A DNA stretch of 64,000 nucleotides from Taishania sp045629585. Lineage in GTDB: Bacteria; Bacteroidota; Bacteroidia; Flavobacteriales_D; Crocinitomicaceae. The first letter of the stretch is position 1. Every line of letters starts with the position of its first letter. Of this stretch, positions 35,413 to 45,150 are shown piece by piece. The notes under the pieces are model-generated. The model worked only from the letters and a program-made list of their open reading frames with translations, did no database searches and was not told the DNA's origin. The position numbers were made by a program, and so were the translations under genes. Where the stretch lies: positions 62,001 to 126,000 of the forward strand of contig JAZQRM010000021.1 of the NCBI GenBank assembly GCA_045629585.1, in the 5' to 3' direction.

Positions 35413-37338
35413 TTAAAAAAGTTGTTGAATATCTGTAATGGGTAAATTTTGCAATATTGTTTTACCCATTGGAGAATATACGTGTTCGGGACACTGAAAC
35501 AACTGGTTAATTAAATTATCTACCGTTTCTTTATTAGGAAGTAAATTTAATCGTTTACTTCCATTTTTTGCAATGGAACATATTAAAACATGTGCTAAGT
35601 CTCCTTTTTCCAATTGGTCGTCCATCAAATTTGAAAATAAATCATCAATACAGCCACTGACGTTTTCTATTTCTAGCATATTTGGAACCGCATTAATCGA
35701 AAGAAGTTGACCCAACGCACTTCCTTCAAAACCAAGCCGATTTAGTAGTGAGTAGTTCGTATTCCATAATTCTTCTTCAATCTTACTCACTTCTTTTTCT
35801 AGTGGAAACAATAGCGTTTGAGCCGCAATTGGTTGAAGGATGAATTTTTGCATCATTGCATCATAAATAATACGTTCTTGCGCACGGTTTACGTGAACTA
35901 TCATCAATCCCTTTTTATTAGGTAAAAACAAATAAGGGCTTTTTAAAATGTAATTATCGGTATGTATGCTACTGGGTACTTCAGTTGTGTCGACCATCTC
36001 AAGGTCATCAAAATCAGTTATTGTTGATTGAATCACTTGTGGTTGATCCGCTTCATCTTCAATTTCGTAAAAGCCAGACCAATCATTATCACTTGATTGA
36101 GAACCAAAACCAGCACTCTGGATAGCTGATGAATAATTTTTTATAGAGGAACTACCAGACGAGCTACCCGTAGACGAACGATCTACAAATGAACTCGAAT
36201 AGTTAGAACGAGGTAACGCGTCCCTATCTGAATCAAAAGGATTAAAGTGTGGGTTTACATTTATCGTTGGTTCAACCATCTCTTGATTTTTTAGTTCGTA
36301 AGGTAAGTCGAAACTCGTTTCTCTTTCAAAATCCAAGGTTGGAGCAATGTTATATTTCCCTAATGCTTGACGGATACTTGAAATTAAAATTGCATAAATA
36401 TGTTTGTCTTCTTCAAACTTTATCTCTGTTTTGGTGGGATGAACGTTTACGTCAATCTTTGATGGATCGATGGTGAAATACAAAAAATAACCTGGATACG
36501 TTTTGGGTTGAAGCATTCCTTCAAAAGCACGAGTTATTGCATTATTAAAATAGGTGTCTTTAAAGTAACGATCGTTAACAAAAAGAAATTGCTCTCCTCT
36601 TGATTTCTTTGCGAATTCTGGTTTCACAACATAACCTCGAATACTTACTATAGTTGTATCTTCTTCTATTGGAACCAAACGCTCATTTTGTCGATCTCCA
36701 ATTACGTCTACTATTCGTTTTCTTAGAACCGCTCCTTGCAGGTGATATATTTCATGACTATTATGAAGTAAAGTCATTTTAATAGAAGGATGAGCTAGGG
36801 CAACACGTTCAAACTCCTCACGAATGTGTCTAAATTCAATCTCATTGGACTTCAAGAAATTTCGTCTTGCAGGTATATTGAAAAAGAGGTTTCTAACTTC
36901 AAAGTTTGTTCCATTGTCGCAAACATATTCTTCTTTCTCAATAATTTGAGATCCCTCCACCTGAATACGTGTTCCAACGCTGTCATTTTCGCGCTTAGTA
37001 GTCATGCAAACCTGAGCCACTGCCGCAATGGATGCTAATGCTTCACCTCTAAACCCCTTTGTTTTTAAAGCAAATAAATCATCAACACATGTTATTTTTG
37101 AGGTCGCATGTCTTAAAAAACAATGTTCCGCATCTTGTTCAGACATACCTTTTCCATCATCAATAATTTGGATTAACGTTTTTCCTGCATCTTTTATGTT
37201 TATCTGTATGCGTTGTGCTCCGGCATCAATGGCATTCTCGACTAATTCTTTGACAACAGAAGAGGGCCGCTGAACAACTTCTCCTGCAGCGATTTGATTG
37301 GCAATATGATCAGGAAGGATGTTGATTATTCCTTGCAT
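35413..37338 (-). CDS. mutL: DNA mismatch repair protein MutL
   Basis: 641 residues. The N-terminal GHKL ATPase is intact: ELVENAIDAGA, IIDDGKGM, LRHATSKI, TKGFRGEALASIA. A flexible Ser-rich linker (about 385-450) leads to the C-terminal dimer domain. The endonuclease motif DQHA-x2-E-x4-E of nicking MutL proteins reads HVNR-AQ-E488-RIIY-D here (H482 replacing the metal-binding Asp), so nicking may be lost or altered. The final zinc-site CPHGRP motif is also changed (CPEHVYSPMGKTI). First gene of a seven-gene minus-strand operon. Confidence 0.96.
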   Translation of the reverse strand: MQGIINILPDHIANQIAAGEVVQRPSSVVKELVENAIDAGAQRIQINIKDAGKTLIQIIDDGKGMSEQDAEHCFLRHATSKITCVDDLFALKTKGFRGEALASIAAVAQVCMTTKRENDSVGTRIQVEGSQIIEKEEYVCDNGTNFEVRNLFFNIPARRNFLKSNEIEFRHIREEFERVALAHPSIKMTLLHNSHEIYHLQGAVLRKRIVDVIGDRQNERLVPIEEDTTIVSIRGYVVKPEFAKKSRGEQFLFVNDRYFKDTYFNNAITRAFEGMLQPKTYPGYFLYFTIDPSKIDVNVHPTKTEIKFEEDKHIYAILISSIRQALGKYNIAPTLDFERETSFDLPYELKNQEMVEPTINVNPHFNPFDSDRDALPRSNYSSSFVDRSSTGSSSGSSSIKNYSSAIQSAGFGSQSSDNDWSGFYEIEDEADQPQVIQSTITDFDDLEMVDTTEVPSSIHTDNYILKSPYLFLPNKKGLMIVHVNRAQERIIYDAMMQKFILQPIAAQTLLFPLEKEVSKIEEELWNTNYSLLNRLGFEGSALGQLLSINAVPNMLEIENVSGCIDDLFSNLMDDQLEKGDLAHVLICSIAKNGSKRLNLLPNKETVDNLINQLFQCPEHVYSPMGKTILQNLPITDIQQLF

Positions 37339-37370
37339 GGTGTTTTTTTCAGATTGAAATTATGTACTTA

Positions 37371-37378
37371 CAAACTTA
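37371..37378 (-). promoter_or_regulatory. -7 promoter element of the mutL operon
   Basis: Minus-strand TAAGTTTG, an exact TAnnTTTG, about 33 bases before the mutL ATG. No clear TTG at -33. Confidence 0.5.
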
Positions 37379-37511
37379 CGGATAATCTTATGCATTTGCA
37401 CGCTTTTTAATTGTCTTTATACAGCTAATGGAGTAGTTTTTGATAGTCAAATGTGAATAATATTTAAAAGAAACTGTTTTTATTAGCATTCTGTAATTTA
37501 CTTTAGTGTTT

Positions 37512-40409
37512 ATGATGAGAAAATTAAATCTACTTTTGGGCGCCGCTGTGATTGCAGTTTCAAGTTGGTCGGTTATCGATATAAAAAACGAACTTCCACC
37601 TTTAAGTGCTGAAAGCTGGGCGGATATCAAGTTGAAAACGATGTCTTTGGATCAAAAGATTGCTCAATCTTTTATGGTTGCAGCTTATCCAGCGAAAGGA
37701 GATGTTCATATGAATCAGATCATTGATTTGATTGAAAAGGAAGATATTGGAGGGGTGATATGGTTCCCCACAAATAGAGAGAATTATGAAAAGTATCGTT
37801 ATAAATTACAAGAAAAAACAAAAATACCGTTGCTTTACGCAATAGATGCTGAGTGGGGATTAAATATGCGAATGACAGGTGAAACACGCTATCCGTACCA
37901 TTACACAATGGGGGCTGCCAATCAACCTAAAGAAACCGAAATAATTGGACAGTTAATCGCGGAAGAGGTTGCTGATGCAGGATTTCATTTTAACTTCGGA
38001 CCTGTAGCTGACGTGAGTTCAAACGTCGACAATCCAGTGATTGGTTTTCGTTCATTTGGAGATCGGGTGGACGATGTAAGTGATCAAGTTAAAGCGATGG
38101 TGAAAGGGATTCAGGACCAGGGGATTTATGCTACGGCCAAACACTTCCCTGGGCATGGTGATACATCTATTGATTCTCACTTGGATTTACCAACTATAAA
38201 ATCCTCGCTAGAGGAGTTTAGGACCCAAGAGTGGGTACCTTTTAAAGCCGCAATTCAAGCTGGTGTGAAAAGCGTGATGGTAGGACACTTGAATGTTCCA
38301 GCACTTGACCCTAGCGGTACACCTAGTAGTTTATCTCCATTGGTTATACAAAAATACCTTCGAAAAGAGTTGAAATTTGATGGGCTTGTAATTAGTGATG
38401 CATTAAACATGGATGCAGTTTCAAAAAAGTATGCAAAAGGAGATGTTGCTGTACTTGCGTACGAAGCAGGTAATGATATATTAGTCTATTCGGAAGATGT
38501 GCCAAGTACAATTGAAGCAATTAAAAAGAAAATTAAACAAGGTAAGATCTCTGAGGAAAGAGTAAATGAAACGTGTCGTCGAATTTTGATGGCTAAACAT
38601 GACATGATAGGTAAATCGGAAACGCAGGGAATAAAAACGACTGCTGGAGAAAGAAGTTTTGCAATTAATCGCCTTTTTGAAAATGCGACAACGGCCTTGA
38701 AAAATAATAATGTTTTACCATTCACTGTTTTAGATAAGGGTATCGATTTGATTGCAATTGGAGGGAATTCAGATGCTTTTGTTGCGCAATTAAAAGAGTA
38801 TGGAAACATTCGCACAACCTTTTTAGATGTAAAATCAGTAGCAAGTCATCAATGGAAAAATGAGCAAAAACCGAATCATGTGATTGTATCTGTTCATGCG
38901 ACATCTTTAAAACCTGCCAATAATTTTAGTTTACCAACTTCACTTGAAGTATTAGTTCAATCACTACCTGCTAACACCCCTAAAACTTTGGTTGTTTTTG
39001 GGAATCCATTAGCTTTAAAATCAATAAAAGGAAGTGAAAAATTTGATGCTATTTTAATTGGCTACGAAAATAATGCAACGATGCAGAATCGAGTAGCGCA
39101 ACAAATTGCTGGAGCAATCGACATTTCGGGGAAATTACCTTTTCAATTGGATGCTGAATATCCGTCTAAATTTGGATTAACGATTAAAAATAATGGTCGA
39201 ATTAAATTTACACAACCAGAAGAAGTAGGGATTAATCCTCAAAATCTGTTAGAAATTGATCGAATTGTAGAAAATGGAATTCAGGTTAAAGCTTTTCCAG
39301 GTGCGCAAATTGTTGCAATCAAAGATGGTAAGTTGTTTTTTCGCAAATCTTACGGTTCACATGCATATAACAATCAGGGCGTAATTGACTCTAATTTATA
39401 CGATCTGGCTTCTATTACTAAAGTTGCTGCTTCGACCTTGGCAGCAATGTGGACCGAAGATTTAGGGAAACTAGACTTAAATAAAACACTTAATGATTAT
39501 TTACCAGAACGTGTGGCTGGCACTCCCTACGCTGCTTTGACTTTAAAGGAAATATTGGCTCATCGTGCAGGTTTGAAAGCTTGGATTCCGTTCTATAAAA
39601 AAACCTTAGAAGTCGACGGCTCATTAGCACTAATTCTTTACAAAACGAAGCCAGAACCCGGATTTAATGCAAAAGTCGCAGAAGGAATGTATCTAAAAGA
39701 TACCTATGCAGATTCAATGAAATCCCAAATTTTAAAATCATCCTTAGGAGCTAAAAAGTACCTTTATTCTGATCTAGGATATTATTTTATAAAAGAGATA
39801 ATAGAAAAACAATCAGGAAAAAAACTAGACGTATTAGTAGAAGGTGAGGTTTATGCAAAAATGGGATTGAATCACACGACTTTCAATCCATACTTGAAAT
39901 TTGATGTGAATGGAATAGCTCCAACGGAGGACGATAAAACATACCGTAAGCAATTGATTCGCGGATATGTTCATGATCCAGGTGCTGCAATGGTTGGCGG
40001 TGTAGGTGGTCATGCGGGCTTGTTTTCATCTGCAACTGAATTAGCAACACTTTTTCAAATGCTATTAAATGGAGGAGAATATGCTGGGGTGAGATACCTC
40101 AACAAAAAAACGGTAAACAACTATACATCTGCACAGTACGCAGGGAATAGAAGAGGAGCAGGTTTTGATAAACCGGTTCTTAATATGGGTGGCGGAACTT
40201 GCCATGAACTGGCTTCTCAACAATCATTTGGACATTCTGGATTTACAGGAACACTCGTATGGTCTGATCCTGCAAATGGATTAACGTATGTTTTCTTATC
40301 TAACCGCGTGTATCCTGACGCTGAAAATAAAAAATTGATTACTATGGGACAGCGCACGGAGGTTCAACGGGTGTTATATGAAGCTTTAAGAAACGCAAAA
40401 AAAATGTAG
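37512..40409 (+). CDS. GH3 (NagZ-like) glycosidase fused to a beta-lactamase-fold serine hydrolase
   Basis: Two-enzyme exported protein, 965 residues from the ATG at 37512 (a GTG at 37506 is less likely). A membrane/signal segment (LLLGAAVIAVSSWSV) leads to a GH3 barrel with KHFPGHG followed by D-S-H and the nucleophile Asp in VISDALNMDAV, a GH3 C-terminal domain (about 370-560), then a class C serine hydrolase with S634-I-T-K637, Y-S-D in KYLYSDLGYY and H-S-G in FGHSGFTG. The pairing suggests coupled removal of GlcNAc and of the lactyl/peptide part of muropeptides. The YxN Asn is Asp here. Confidence 0.9.
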   Translation: MMRKLNLLLGAAVIAVSSWSVIDIKNELPPLSAESWADIKLKTMSLDQKIAQSFMVAAYPAKGDVHMNQIIDLIEKEDIGGVIWFPTNRENYEKYRYKLQEKTKIPLLYAIDAEWGLNMRMTGETRYPYHYTMGAANQPKETEIIGQLIAEEVADAGFHFNFGPVADVSSNVDNPVIGFRSFGDRVDDVSDQVKAMVKGIQDQGIYATAKHFPGHGDTSIDSHLDLPTIKSSLEEFRTQEWVPFKAAIQAGVKSVMVGHLNVPALDPSGTPSSLSPLVIQKYLRKELKFDGLVISDALNMDAVSKKYAKGDVAVLAYEAGNDILVYSEDVPSTIEAIKKKIKQGKISEERVNETCRRILMAKHDMIGKSETQGIKTTAGERSFAINRLFENATTALKNNNVLPFTVLDKGIDLIAIGGNSDAFVAQLKEYGNIRTTFLDVKSVASHQWKNEQKPNHVIVSVHATSLKPANNFSLPTSLEVLVQSLPANTPKTLVVFGNPLALKSIKGSEKFDAILIGYENNATMQNRVAQQIAGAIDISGKLPFQLDAEYPSKFGLTIKNNGRIKFTQPEEVGINPQNLLEIDRIVENGIQVKAFPGAQIVAIKDGKLFFRKSYGSHAYNNQGVIDSNLYDLASITKVAASTLAAMWTEDLGKLDLNKTLNDYLPERVAGTPYAALTLKEILAHRAGLKAWIPFYKKTLEVDGSLALILYKTKPEPGFNAKVAEGMYLKDTYADSMKSQILKSSLGAKKYLYSDLGYYFIKEIIEKQSGKKLDVLVEGEVYAKMGLNHTTFNPYLKFDVNGIAPTEDDKTYRKQLIRGYVHDPGAAMVGGVGGHAGLFSSATELATLFQMLLNGGEYAGVRYLNKKTVNNYTSAQYAGNRRGAGFDKPVLNMGGGTCHELASQQSFGHSGFTGTLVWSDPANGLTYVFLSNRVYPDAENKKLITMGQRTEVQRVLYEALRNAKKM

Positions 40410-40418
40410 TTTTACAGC

Positions 40419-42428
40419 ATGGAAAAAAGTCTAGCACAGCAAAGAATTTTAGAATTAGAGCAATTACTGAATGATTTTAATCATGCCTACTATGTTTTAA
40501 ATGAATCGCCTGTAACTGATTATGAATTCGACCAGCTAATGGTGGAATTACAACAATTAGAAGGCTTATTTCCTGATTTGGCATCTGCTACTTCTCCAAC
40601 AAAACGGGTGGGTGGTGATTTAACACGCAAATTTGAAAGCGTAACGCATCAATTCCCTATGCTTTCCTTATCCAACACATACAATCAAGAAGAAATTGTA
40701 GAATGGGAGAATCGCTTAAAGAAAACGATTGGAGAAGTTATACATTATGTATGCGAACTAAAATATGATGGAGTAGCCATTGGAATTCAATATGAAAATG
40801 GGAGGCTTCTTAGAGCGGTTACCCGAGGTGATGGAACTAAAGGTGAAGATGTAACAACTAATGTTAAAACAATTCGAACTATTCCATTGCAATTAAAAGG
40901 AGATTATCCAGATTTCTTTGAAATAAGAGGTGAGATTTTCATGCCAAAAAAAGCGTTTGAACAATTGAATAAAAATCGCGAAGAAATAGGTGAATCTCTC
41001 TTTGCTAATCCACGGAATGTTGCATCAGGAACACTTAAATCTTTGGATTCAAAAGTGGTCGCTTCTAGAGGTTTGGATTGTTATTTATACGGGATTTATG
41101 GCGCTGATGTAGCAGATGGGCATTACGAATCCGTTTTACGTGCAGCTGATTGGGGCTTTAAAGTTCCGAATAAAGAAAAAAGATATATCTTCAAAACAGA
41201 TCGAATAGAAGGAATAATGGCCTTTATTGATCATTGGAATAAAGAACGTAAAAAGTTACCGTTTGAAATTGATGGTGTTGTTATTAAAGTTAACAATTAT
41301 GAACAGCAAGAAACACTAGGATTCACTGCTAAATCTCCCAGATGGGCGGTTGCTTATAAATTTAAAGCGGAACGAGTTTCAACACAACTAGAATCTGTTG
41401 TCTACCAAGTTGGACGAACGGGAGCTATAACGCCTGTCGCAAATTTAAAACCTATTCAATTAGGTGGCACGGTTGTTAAAAGGGCTTCTTTGCATAATGC
41501 AGAACAGATCCAACGTTTGGATTTACATTTGTCCGACCATGTTTTTGTTGAAAAAGGAGGGGAGATAATCCCCAAAATAGTCGGAGTTGAGTTGGAAAAA
41601 CGTCTACCTAATTCCCAGTTGATTGTTTTTCCAGAAAATTGTCCCGAATGTGGAAGTAAATTGGTTAAAAATGAAGGAGAAGCACAACATTACTGCATAA
41701 ATGAGGAAGGGTGTTTACCACAAAGACTTGGTAAGATAGAGCATTTTATTGCAAGAAAAGCGATGAATATTGATGGTTTGGGAGGTGAAACTGTTCAGGC
41801 ATTTATCAATCAAGGTTTAATACATGATTTCACCGATTTATTTACTCTTTCGTTTGATGATATATTAAATGTTGATCGTATGGGGGAGAAATCCGCTAAC
41901 AATTTATTATTTAGTTTAAAAGAAGCTCAAAATGTACCTTTTGAACGGGTGTTATTTGCTTTAGGAATTCGATTTGTAGGAGAAACAGTTGCAAAGAAAC
42001 TAGCCCAAGCATTTCATTCGATTGATAATTTATCCAAAGCGAGTTTAGAAGATTTAATGCAAGTGGATGAAATTGGTGAACGTATTGCGCTTTCTGTCTA
42101 TCATTATTTGAAAGAGGATAAAAATCAACAGAACATTCAAAAACTCAAAAATGCTGGTATAACTTTCGAAATTGAAGAAAAGAGTGTTGATAGTAATGTG
42201 CTAGAAGGGAAGAGCATTGTTGTAAGTGGTGTTTTCTCAAGGTATTCAAGAGATGAAATTAAAGACTTGGTAGAAAAAAATGGTGGAAAAAACGTGAGTT
42301 CTATTTCTAAAAATACGGACTTTGTACTTGCGGGAGAAAATATGGGGCCTGCAAAGTTAGAAAAGGCAGCAAGCTTGAATATTCCAATAATAAATGAACA
42401 AACCTTCATTGACATGATAGGGAAGTAA
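40419..42428 (+). CDS. ligA: NAD+-dependent DNA ligase
   Basis: Seals nicks in replication and repair using NAD+. 669 residues, full length. The Ia domain is at the N-terminus, followed by adenylation with K115 in CELKYDGVAIG, the OB fold, a four-Cys zinc finger (CPECGS...HYCINEEGC), helix-hairpin-helix repeats (about 440-580), and a BRCT domain at the end (LEGKSIVVSGVFSRYSRDEIKDLVEKNGGK). It begins nine bases after the GH3 fusion gene, so it may share that transcript. Confidence 0.97.
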   Translation: MEKSLAQQRILELEQLLNDFNHAYYVLNESPVTDYEFDQLMVELQQLEGLFPDLASATSPTKRVGGDLTRKFESVTHQFPMLSLSNTYNQEEIVEWENRLKKTIGEVIHYVCELKYDGVAIGIQYENGRLLRAVTRGDGTKGEDVTTNVKTIRTIPLQLKGDYPDFFEIRGEIFMPKKAFEQLNKNREEIGESLFANPRNVASGTLKSLDSKVVASRGLDCYLYGIYGADVADGHYESVLRAADWGFKVPNKEKRYIFKTDRIEGIMAFIDHWNKERKKLPFEIDGVVIKVNNYEQQETLGFTAKSPRWAVAYKFKAERVSTQLESVVYQVGRTGAITPVANLKPIQLGGTVVKRASLHNAEQIQRLDLHLSDHVFVEKGGEIIPKIVGVELEKRLPNSQLIVFPENCPECGSKLVKNEGEAQHYCINEEGCLPQRLGKIEHFIARKAMNIDGLGGETVQAFINQGLIHDFTDLFTLSFDDILNVDRMGEKSANNLLFSLKEAQNVPFERVLFALGIRFVGETVAKKLAQAFHSIDNLSKASLEDLMQVDEIGERIALSVYHYLKEDKNQQNIQKLKNAGITFEIEEKSVDSNVLEGKSIVVSGVFSRYSRDEIKDLVEKNGGKNVSSISKNTDFVLAGENMGPAKLEKAASLNIPIINEQTFIDMIGK

Positions 42429-42445
42429 TACAAAAGAATCGTAAA

Positions 42446-42471
42446 TTGGGTGAAGTAATTAATTACATTTG
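42446..42471 (+). promoter_or_regulatory. dapA operon promoter (short spacer)
   Basis: TACATTTG at 42464-42471 is a perfect -7 box, 22 bases before the dapA ATG. The nearest TTG (42446-42448) gives a 15-base spacer, shorter than usual, so the -33 assignment is weak. Confidence 0.5.
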
Positions 42472-42493
42472 TAAGGAATAGCGAAAACGAAGA

Positions 42494-43375
42494 ATGAAAA
42501 ATATATTTAAAGGAAGTGGTGTTGCTTTAGTAACTCCTTTTAACGAAGATTTCTCAATTGATTTTGACGGATTAAGAAAATTAGTCCGTTTACAAATTGA
42601 AAATGGTACTGATTTCCTTGTCGTTCAAGGAACTACAGGTGAGTCACCCGTGTTGTCTTCCGCTGAAAAGCAAGCTGTTTTAGAGACTGTCATAAACGAA
42701 AATGCCGGACGATTAAAGATTGTGTATGGTGTAGGTGGAAATAACACATTAGAAGTAGGTGAGAAAATCACTCAGATTCCACAAGGAGTTGATGGTATTT
42801 TATCTGTTTCACCCTATTACAACAAACCGACACAAAAAGGCATTATAGCTCATTTCTCCTTTCTTGCTGAAAAAACAGAATTACCAATCATTTTATATAA
42901 TGTTCCAGGTCGCACAGGGTCTAACATGTTACCTGAAACCGTTATTGAACTAGCGAAAATTAAAAACATTGTAGCAGTCAAAGAAGCGAGTGGGAATATG
43001 GAACAAATAATGGAAGTTGTCCGTTTAGCCCCAGAAGGTTTTGAAGTGCTTTCAGGTGATGATCCTATAACATTACCACTAATAGCTTCTGGTGCCGTTG
43101 GTGTTATTTCTGTTGTTGCACAAGCTTTACCAGAACAATTTAATAAAATGGTTCATTTATCGATGGAAGGTAAATTTTCAGAAGCAAAACCTCTTCATCT
43201 AGATTTGTTACCTATAACAAAAATGTTTTTTGAGGAAGGAAACCCTGCAGGTGTAAAAGTGGCACTCGAAAAAAGAGGGGTCTTAAAGAATGTGGTGCGT
43301 TTACCATTGCAAACCGTATCGGAAGATTTGAAAGCTAGAATTTATAGTGAAACAGCTCGAATAATAGGTGCTTAA
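42494..43375 (+). CDS. dapA: 4-hydroxy-tetrahydrodipicolinate synthase
   Basis: Class I aldolase condensing pyruvate and aspartate semialdehyde, the first committed step to lysine and diaminopimelate. 293 residues. The Schiff-base lysine is K163 in NIVAVKEASGN; other landmarks are the substrate loop VVQGTTGESPVLS, SPYYNKPTQKG, and YNVPGRTG with the catalytic Tyr. First gene of an envelope-oriented operon with a lipoprotein, DHH phosphoesterase and two FKBPs; feedback control by lysine cannot be judged. Confidence 0.96.
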   Translation: MKNIFKGSGVALVTPFNEDFSIDFDGLRKLVRLQIENGTDFLVVQGTTGESPVLSSAEKQAVLETVINENAGRLKIVYGVGGNNTLEVGEKITQIPQGVDGILSVSPYYNKPTQKGIIAHFSFLAEKTELPIILYNVPGRTGSNMLPETVIELAKIKNIVAVKEASGNMEQIMEVVRLAPEGFEVLSGDDPITLPLIASGAVGVISVVAQALPEQFNKMVHLSMEGKFSEAKPLHLDLLPITKMFFEEGNPAGVKVALEKRGVLKNVVRLPLQTVSEDLKARIYSETARIIGA

Positions 43376-44144
43376 CATTAGAAAAATATCAATCGTTTTA
43401 GTCGGAACTGTGGTTCTGAGTTCTTGCTATCAAAAGAAAGCTGAACGCAAACGCAGTTGGACAGACGTCTATTCTGATTTAGAAAGTGAAGATAAAAATA
43501 CAGATACAACAGATGTCGTGTTTTATATAGATACTTTTAAGTTAGTTAGCCCCCATCAAGTGGCAAAAGACCTCAACAAAACATTAAAACGAAAATGGAA
43601 TGTTGATAAAATTAGCTATGCCCAAATTGAAGATGAAGACACTTTGGCTCTTTTGACACAAATGGCGCTTAGTGAAGTTTATCTTTCAGTAGGTTCAGTT
43701 CTTAAGAATCAACTAATGATTACTGAACATAATGATAAATTAGAAGAGTTAACTTTATTAGTTTGCGAAGAGGAAAATAGCATCAAACCGAAAACCGTAA
43801 AAATTGATAGTCTTTCAAGTGAAATGAAACAATTTTATTTGGATGCGATGGAACCAAAGTATCTAGTGTATGCAGAAGCACGAAAATGGTTGGAAAATAT
43901 CTATTTAACCTTGCAGCAAAATAAAAATATCACACAAGTTAAACATTATCAACAAATTATTCAAACGCAAATTGATAATGGTAAAGATATGTTAGTTCGC
44001 TTGTATGCATTTCAAGAGTTTGAACCAATTGCTAATTTTTCACAACAATTGATTTCCATTTTGGACCTTTTTAAAGAAGATGCGCCAACAGACGAAATAT
44101 ATCAATTTGTGAGTGAAGTCCGTGAAAATTTTGGACAAAAGTAA
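43368..44144 (+). CDS. Lipoprotein of unknown function, GTG start
   Basis: 258 residues; no family recognised. It begins with GTG at 43368, overlapping the dapA stop by eight bases; no ATG is available that would keep the signal peptide. The lipobox is VVLSSC (Cys about 20). The mature part is helical and acidic, with YAEARKWLENIYLTLQQNKNI and a leucine-rich C-terminus. The 8-base overlap implies translational coupling with dapA. Periplasmic or outer-membrane-anchored. Confidence 0.75.
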   Translation: MLNIRKISIVLVGTVVLSSCYQKKAERKRSWTDVYSDLESEDKNTDTTDVVFYIDTFKLVSPHQVAKDLNKTLKRKWNVDKISYAQIEDEDTLALLTQMALSEVYLSVGSVLKNQLMITEHNDKLEELTLLVCEEENSIKPKTVKIDSLSSEMKQFYLDAMEPKYLVYAEARKWLENIYLTLQQNKNITQVKHYQQIIQTQIDNGKDMLVRLYAFQEFEPIANFSQQLISILDLFKEDAPTDEIYQFVSEVRENFGQK

Positions 44145-44154
44145 GATTTAAAAA

Positions 44155-45150
44155 ATGTCAATTTACAAAGATATAATAGCGGCCATAGAAAAGGCTAATT
44201 CAATTGTTATAACAGCTCACAAATCACCTGATGGTGACTCTATCGGTTCTTCAATTGGTTTGAAACGAGCGATTGAAAAACTAAGTAAAAAGGTAGTAAT
44301 ATGTCATCCAGATAAAGCTCCTTCAGTTTTCGGATTTTTAGAAGATATAGAAGAAATTATAACTTGGGAAGAGCATTCGGACGAGGTCCAAAAACAAATT
44401 GTAAACGCAGATTTAATTTTCGCCTTAGATTACAATGATTTTAGTCGTTTAGGTGTTGAAATGGGGGAAGCTTTGAGTCCTTTCAGTTCAAAAACTATTC
44501 TTATTGACCATCATCTTAATCCATCGCAGGATATGATGTTAATTCTATCTGATACACAGTGCTGTTCTGCAGCTCAATTAGTATTTGATGTTTTAGAATA
44601 TGGAAAACCTGAATTAGTGGATCTACAGGTTGTTGAACCATTGTATCTAGGGATAATGACCGATACAGGTTCATTTCGATTCCCATCAGTTGAGGCTCGA
44701 ACACATGAAGTTTTAGGCAAAATGCTAGCACTTGGTTTGAAACATTTTAAAATCCACGAAGCTGTCTTTGATTCTAATACGTTAAGTCGCCTAAAATTAA
44801 AAGGATACGCCACAAGCGAAAAGTTAGAATTGGTTCACAATGGTAAAATTGCCCTTATTTCCTTATCTGAAGAAGAATTGAAGCGTTTCAACTACGTTAA
44901 AGGTGATACCGAAGGCCTTGTCAATTTAGCGCTTTCGATTGAAGGTGTGCAAGCTGCCGTTTTTGCCTATGAACAGGATGGAAAGGTGAAAATGTCATTT
45001 CGAAGTAAAGGTGATTATGAAGTCAACCAAATAGCAAATGATCATTTTAACGGTGGAGGTCATAAATATGCTGCTGGTGGAATGTCACTAGAAGGATTAA
45101 ATACGACAATGGATAAAATAAAAACGCTAATTCCTAGTTATTTTAAATAA
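44155..45150 (+). CDS. nrnA: DHH/DHHA1 phosphoesterase, NrnA-like
   Basis: Predicted nano-RNase / 3'-phosphoadenosine-5'-phosphate phosphatase. 331 residues. The DHH part has the metal motifs AHKSPDGDSIGS, FALDYND and ILIDHHLNP; the DHHA1 domain ends with the substrate motif FNGGGHKYAAGGMS. NrnA proteins degrade very short RNAs (including pGpG in some bacteria) and pAp. Third gene of the dapA operon; its stop overlaps the next start (TAATG). Confidence 0.92.
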   Translation: MSIYKDIIAAIEKANSIVITAHKSPDGDSIGSSIGLKRAIEKLSKKVVICHPDKAPSVFGFLEDIEEIITWEEHSDEVQKQIVNADLIFALDYNDFSRLGVEMGEALSPFSSKTILIDHHLNPSQDMMLILSDTQCCSAAQLVFDVLEYGKPELVDLQVVEPLYLGIMTDTGSFRFPSVEARTHEVLGKMLALGLKHFKIHEAVFDSNTLSRLKLKGYATSEKLELVHNGKIALISLSEEELKRFNYVKGDTEGLVNLALSIEGVQAAVFAYEQDGKVKMSFRSKGDYEVNQIANDHFNGGGHKYAAGGMSLEGLNTTMDKIKTLIPSYFK

